A stretch of 64,000 nucleotides of DNA from Ursus arctos (Eukaryota; Chordata; Mammalia; Carnivora; Ursidae). The notes beneath the pieces were generated by a model that searched no databases, was not told the DNA's origin, and saw nothing but the letters and a program-made list of their open reading frames with translations. The position numbers and the translations under genes were made by a program. This document shows positions 60,290 to 64,000 of this stretch, in pieces. Location of the stretch: the NCBI RefSeq assembly GCF_023065955.2, contig NW_026622963.1, forward strand, positions 13,895,001 through 13,959,000, in the 5' to 3' direction. How positions within the stretch are numbered: the first letter of the stretch is position 1; every line of letters begins with the position of its first letter.

Positions 60290-60835
60290 GGAGACACACC
60301 CTAAAATGACCCCAAACTAATCACACACTCTTACAATTCTCTCATTTTGAGTGTGAGAAGAACCTGTGATTTTGTTTTAACCAATAGAATGTAACCTGTC
60401 ACTTCCTTGATCAGGTCACTTTATAGAGCAAAAGTGAATGGATTTTGAGATCTGTTGAATTCAAGTGAATCCAAAGAGAAATTATCATGGGTGGACCTGA
60501 CTCAGTCAGGTGAAAACCCTTTAAAGATAGGCTGGGACTTTCATGAGGAAAGATTCTCCTTCTGGTCTTGAAGAAGTGAGCCACCATTAGTTCCACAGCT
60601 ACAAATAACAAACTCTGTGAACAACCTAATGAGTTCAGGAGTAGATTCTTCCTTAGCCAAGCCTCCCGATGAGAATGAAGCTCAGCCAATGCCCCAATCG
60701 CAGCCTTAAGAGAGCCTAAACAGAGGACTGAGCTAAGCCACATCCATGCTTTTTACTCAGAGAAACAACTGAATTATAAATGTGTTGTTTTAAGCCACTA
60801 AATGTGTGGTAATCCATTACAAAGAAATGAAAAAT
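60290..60835 (+). repeat. Ancient interspersed repeat, family not assigned
   Basis: Ends with 'tgttgttttaagccactaaa' followed by tgtggtaat and contains 'gcctcccgatgagaatgaag', a combination common to many dispersed mammalian repeats (possibly a MaLR/MLT-type LTR). Confidence 0.5.
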
Positions 60836-60837
60836 TA

Positions 60838-63800
60838 GGGGAGCGTGACATCAACAAGATGGCCAAATAAGATGTCCCTCAAACATATTTCCCCTCGATA
60901 ACACTAATTTGACATCCATCCATCTTTGTGCCTTTGTGGAAGCTGTGGGATCCAGGTAGAAGACTATGAAATCCTGGTGCTATTCAAGAATGAAGTCAGC
61001 CATTTTGACAAATCAAAACAGACTTTTACTGAGGCAACTGACTCATCAAACCTAAAAACAGTTCTGTTTGCCTGAGGACTCATCCACAGCCCCACTTGTC
61101 ATTGGTTCTGTTGCTAGCACCATATGCCAAGGGACCCATGAAAAGTCACACCTACTGTGTGTTGAGTAATAGGTCCCAGCTGTGGACCATAAAATGGCTC
61201 ATGAACCAGCTCCAGCCCTGTTGGTCACTATCTGGGAGTCTCTGAAGAACACTGATTTAGACATTTGCCAGATGAGAGAGACAGATGAGAGAGTCTTTGT
61301 GGAAGTCCAGGAGTCAATGGAGATGTTAAAGCACACTGCTAGAGCAAAAAAATCTGAGACTGGACACATTGATTCTAGCTATATCACCCATCCCCCAAAG
61401 CAGCAGAGCTCAGTGACAAGAGAGATCTTCTTGGTCTCTGATTTCTTCCACAGGGGAAAGTGAGAAAGTGTGACTGAGTGCCTGGCTTCCCCAGCTGTGT
61501 GGGATGATGCTAATGAGGCCCATTTCTCTCTCCTTTCACACAGAGTGCTGAGTCTTGACCTGCATGACTGGTGGGTGGTGGGCACTGAGAGAACAGCAGC
61601 CAGGGCTTGGAATGGAACATAATAAAGGGACACAGAACCTACTAATAGTCTCATAGACTCCATCAGGAGGTCTGCCAACAAGTTGCTGGGGAAACCTCAC
61701 CTATAGACCTCCCTAGCAGACCCACAGACACCTCTAGTTCTCTGTGTGCCACTCCCTCCCCCAACAGTGGCTAGCTCCCTATGTGCATTCTCAGTGGTGG
61801 TGAGTGCAAGCTTTAGCAGATGGTTAGTGAGCACACAGAAAAGTCACCCAAATCCGTAGGCCTGGTAGAAACTACAAACTTGTGCACTCAGCAAAACACC
61901 AGGGAAAGCAAGAGAGGCTGTCAGCACCCACTATGGCTTTTCAGGATTGAGAGAAGGCACACAAGTTTAAATATGGAAAAAGTATGAGAAAGACTCAGAA
62001 TCCCTAGCAGGGCTGATGCAAGTTATTTATCCCCCAAAGTCAGTATGTAAAGACTATAGGAAGTGACTACTACTTCAAATGCAAAGACAGCAATGCAAGA
62101 CTTAAAGGAATATAAAAAACTAAGGAAACGTGATCCCAAAAAAGATCATGATAATTTTCCAATAATCAACCCCAAACATGGAGATCTGTGGTTTACCCAA
62201 TAAAGAATTCAAAATAGCTGTTTTAAGGAAACTCATTGAAGTACAAAAAACCCCAGAAAGACAATTTAATAGAATCAGGAAAACAAGTCACACAAAAAAT
62301 GAGAAGTTTGAGAAAGAAATAGGAATCACACACACACAAAAAGAACTAAACAAATTCTGGAGCTGAAGAACATAATTAATGAGGTGAAAAAAATGCAATA
62401 GAAAGCATCAACAGCAGACTTGATCAATCAGAAGCAAGAATCTGTAAAATAGGAAAACAGGACCATTGAAATTACTCAGTCAAAAAAGAATAAAAGAAGA
62501 AGAAAAAAGAGTGAAGAAAATCTATTTGATCTATAGAATATTATTAGTAGAAATAATTTGCCAATTATTAGAGTCCCAGAAGGAACAGAGACACAGATGC
62601 ATATAAAACATTTAATTAAATAGATAATGGCTGACTGAGACTTCCCAAATCTGGGGAAAGATTTGGACATCCAAGATCATGAAGCTGATAGGTAACCCCA
62701 ACATTTCAATCTAAAACAATTTCTCCAAAATACATTGTAATAAAACTTACTAAAATAAAAGAGACAGAACATTAGTAGCAGAAAAAGAAAAGCAAATTGC
62801 TCTCATACAAGGGAACCCCAATGAGGCTATCAGCATAATTCTCAGCAGAAACCTTGCAGGCCAAGAGAGAGTGGAGTGATATGTCCAAAGTGCTGAAGGA
62901 AAAAAAAATCTGTCAAAAAAAGGATATTTTACCTTGCAAGTTGTCCTACAGAAATAAAGGCAAGATAAAGGGTTTCCCAAACAAAAAAAGCTGAGGGAGT
63001 CCATCACCACTAGACTTGCCTTAAAAGAAATGCTGAAAGGAATTCAAGTTGAAACAAAAGGGAAGCTAATTAGTAACATAAAAACATGAAAATGTACAAC
63101 ACACTAGTAAAGGTAAGTTATATAGTCAAATTCAGAATATTCCAATATCTGTAATATGGTGGTGTTAACCAACAGTATAAAGGCTAAAGGAAAAAAGTAT
63201 TAAAAATAATTATAGTTACAATAACTTATTAATGGATACCAAAAAAAAGAGGCAAATTCTGATATCAAAAATATTTAAAAAATTAAATAAAGGAGGGGAA
63301 TAAAAGAATAGCATTTTAATGCAATAATGTAAAATAAACTGTTACAGCTGTAAGATATTTTATTTAATACTCGGGGTAACTGTAAGGCAAAAACTACTGT
63401 CCTACAGAAATAAAGGCTACTGTAGATATACAAAAGATAAAGAGAAGAGAATAAAAGAATACTATAATGGAAAGTCATCAATTTATAAAGGAAGACAGCA
63501 AGAGAGAAAGAAAGGAATAAGGGGTTTATGAAACAGCCAGAATACAATGAATAGGACAGAATTAGTAAGTACATACTTATCAATGATTACTTTACTTTTT
63601 AAATTTTTAAAAAGGTTTTATTTATTTGTTTATTTGTTTTTTTATCAAAGAGAGAGAGAGAGCACAAGCAGAGGACAGGTAGAGGGGGAAACCGGTTTCC
63701 CACTAAGTAAGGAGCCCGATGCGGGACTCGATCCCAGGACCCTGGGATCATGACCTGAGCCAAAGGCAGATGCCCAACCAACTGAGCCACCCAGGCATCC

Positions 63801-64000
63801 CTATTTACTTTAAATGTAAATAGAATACATTCTCCAATTAAAAACATACAGTGGCTGAATAGATTAAAAAGAGGATCTAACTATATGCTGCCTATAGGAG
63901 ACTTTAGCTTTAAAGACATACATAGGCTGAAAGTGAAGGGATGGAAAGAGAAATTCCACGCAAGTGGAAAACAAAAGATAGCAAGGTTAGATATACTTAT
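60838..64000 (+). mobile_element. Old L1M/HAL1 element, interrupted by a SINE
   Basis: Begins with a typical L1 start-like 'caacaagatggccaaataag'. The ORF1-like part shows 'cttcccaaatctggggaaag', 'atacaagggaaccccaatga', 'accttgcaggccaagagaga', 'tcaccactagacttgcctta'. After the SINE it continues with endonuclease-region sequence ('acagtggctgaatagattaa', 'ggctgaaagtgaagggatgg'). Runs off the right edge. Many stops. Confidence 0.7.
63605..63801 (-). mobile_element. Can-SINE inside the old L1/HAL1
   Basis: Right end gagccacccaggcatccc is the complement of the SINE head, left end is a (ttta/tttg)n tail. The duplication is imperfect (tttactttttaaat against tttactttaaat). Confidence 0.9.

Noticed and set aside
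61182..61463. 93-codon plus-strand frame
   Set aside because: Lies in the 5' part of an old L1M/HAL1 element.
56175..64000. The next upstream GABRG3 exon (138-nt class)
   Set aside because: I looked for its expected residues on the minus strand and did not find them; it is probably beyond the window, but a spliced alignment should confirm.
1..64000. A CRISPR array, operon or mobile defence system
   Set aside because: The window is vertebrate nuclear DNA; no regularly spaced repeats with unique spacers and no prokaryotic genes were seen.

Overview
This is a mammalian nuclear window from a carnivore. Eight tRNA-derived Can-SINEs carry the carnivore-specific head reading GCGCCTGGGTGGC or a close variant. 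Several L1 3' ends have the carnivore-type tail (a 'gttagtcaccatacagtacatc' type block just before the A-tail). The variant SINE body 'cagccagcgagagaggga' resembles arctoid carnivores (bear, seal or mustelid group), but I cannot fix the species from sequence alone.

The only protein-coding gene I can support is on the minus strand: the last four exons of a GABA-A receptor gamma subunit, best matched to GABRG3 (gamma-3). Read in transcription order they are 56166-56014 (153 nt, TM1), 52338-52142 (197 nt, TM2-TM3), 48266-48207 (60 nt, intracellular loop, too short for ORF finding) and 37193-36912 (rest of the loop, TM4, stop). All splice sites are GT-AG and the phases join cleanly. Earlier exons must lie beyond 64000. 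The stretch left of 36912 holds the 3' UTR and the downstream intergenic region.

Region by region: 1-12,300 is a dense pile of old L1/HAL1 fragments, mostly plus strand, interrupted by a Tigger-type DNA transposon, three SINEs and a young L1 tail. 12,300-23,300 is mostly unassigned sequence with L2, MIR, MER5, L1 and SINE pieces. 23,330-25,070 is a decayed class III (ERVL-like) retroviral pol in antisense. 25,100-36,900 is largely unassigned, with two SINEs in opposite orientation, a CpG-rich patch (28.84-28.98 kb) and a GAT/GGT array with a 93-bp higher-order unit (30.85-31.08 kb). 36.9-56.2 kb is the GABRG3 3' half. Its two downstream introns carry a near full-length L1 in sense orientation and a 3.5-kb L1 in antisense orientation, with the 60-nt exon between them. 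56.2-64 kb is intron with an L2 copy, an A-rich array and an old L1/HAL1 element containing a SINE.

I found no bacterial-type system, CRISPR array, RNA gene or convincing new gene. The most useful results are the complete 3' exon set including the small exon, the L1 that makes up about 91% of one intron, and the inverted L1 pair around the 60-nt exon. Repeat family names are from pattern recognition, not from a database search.
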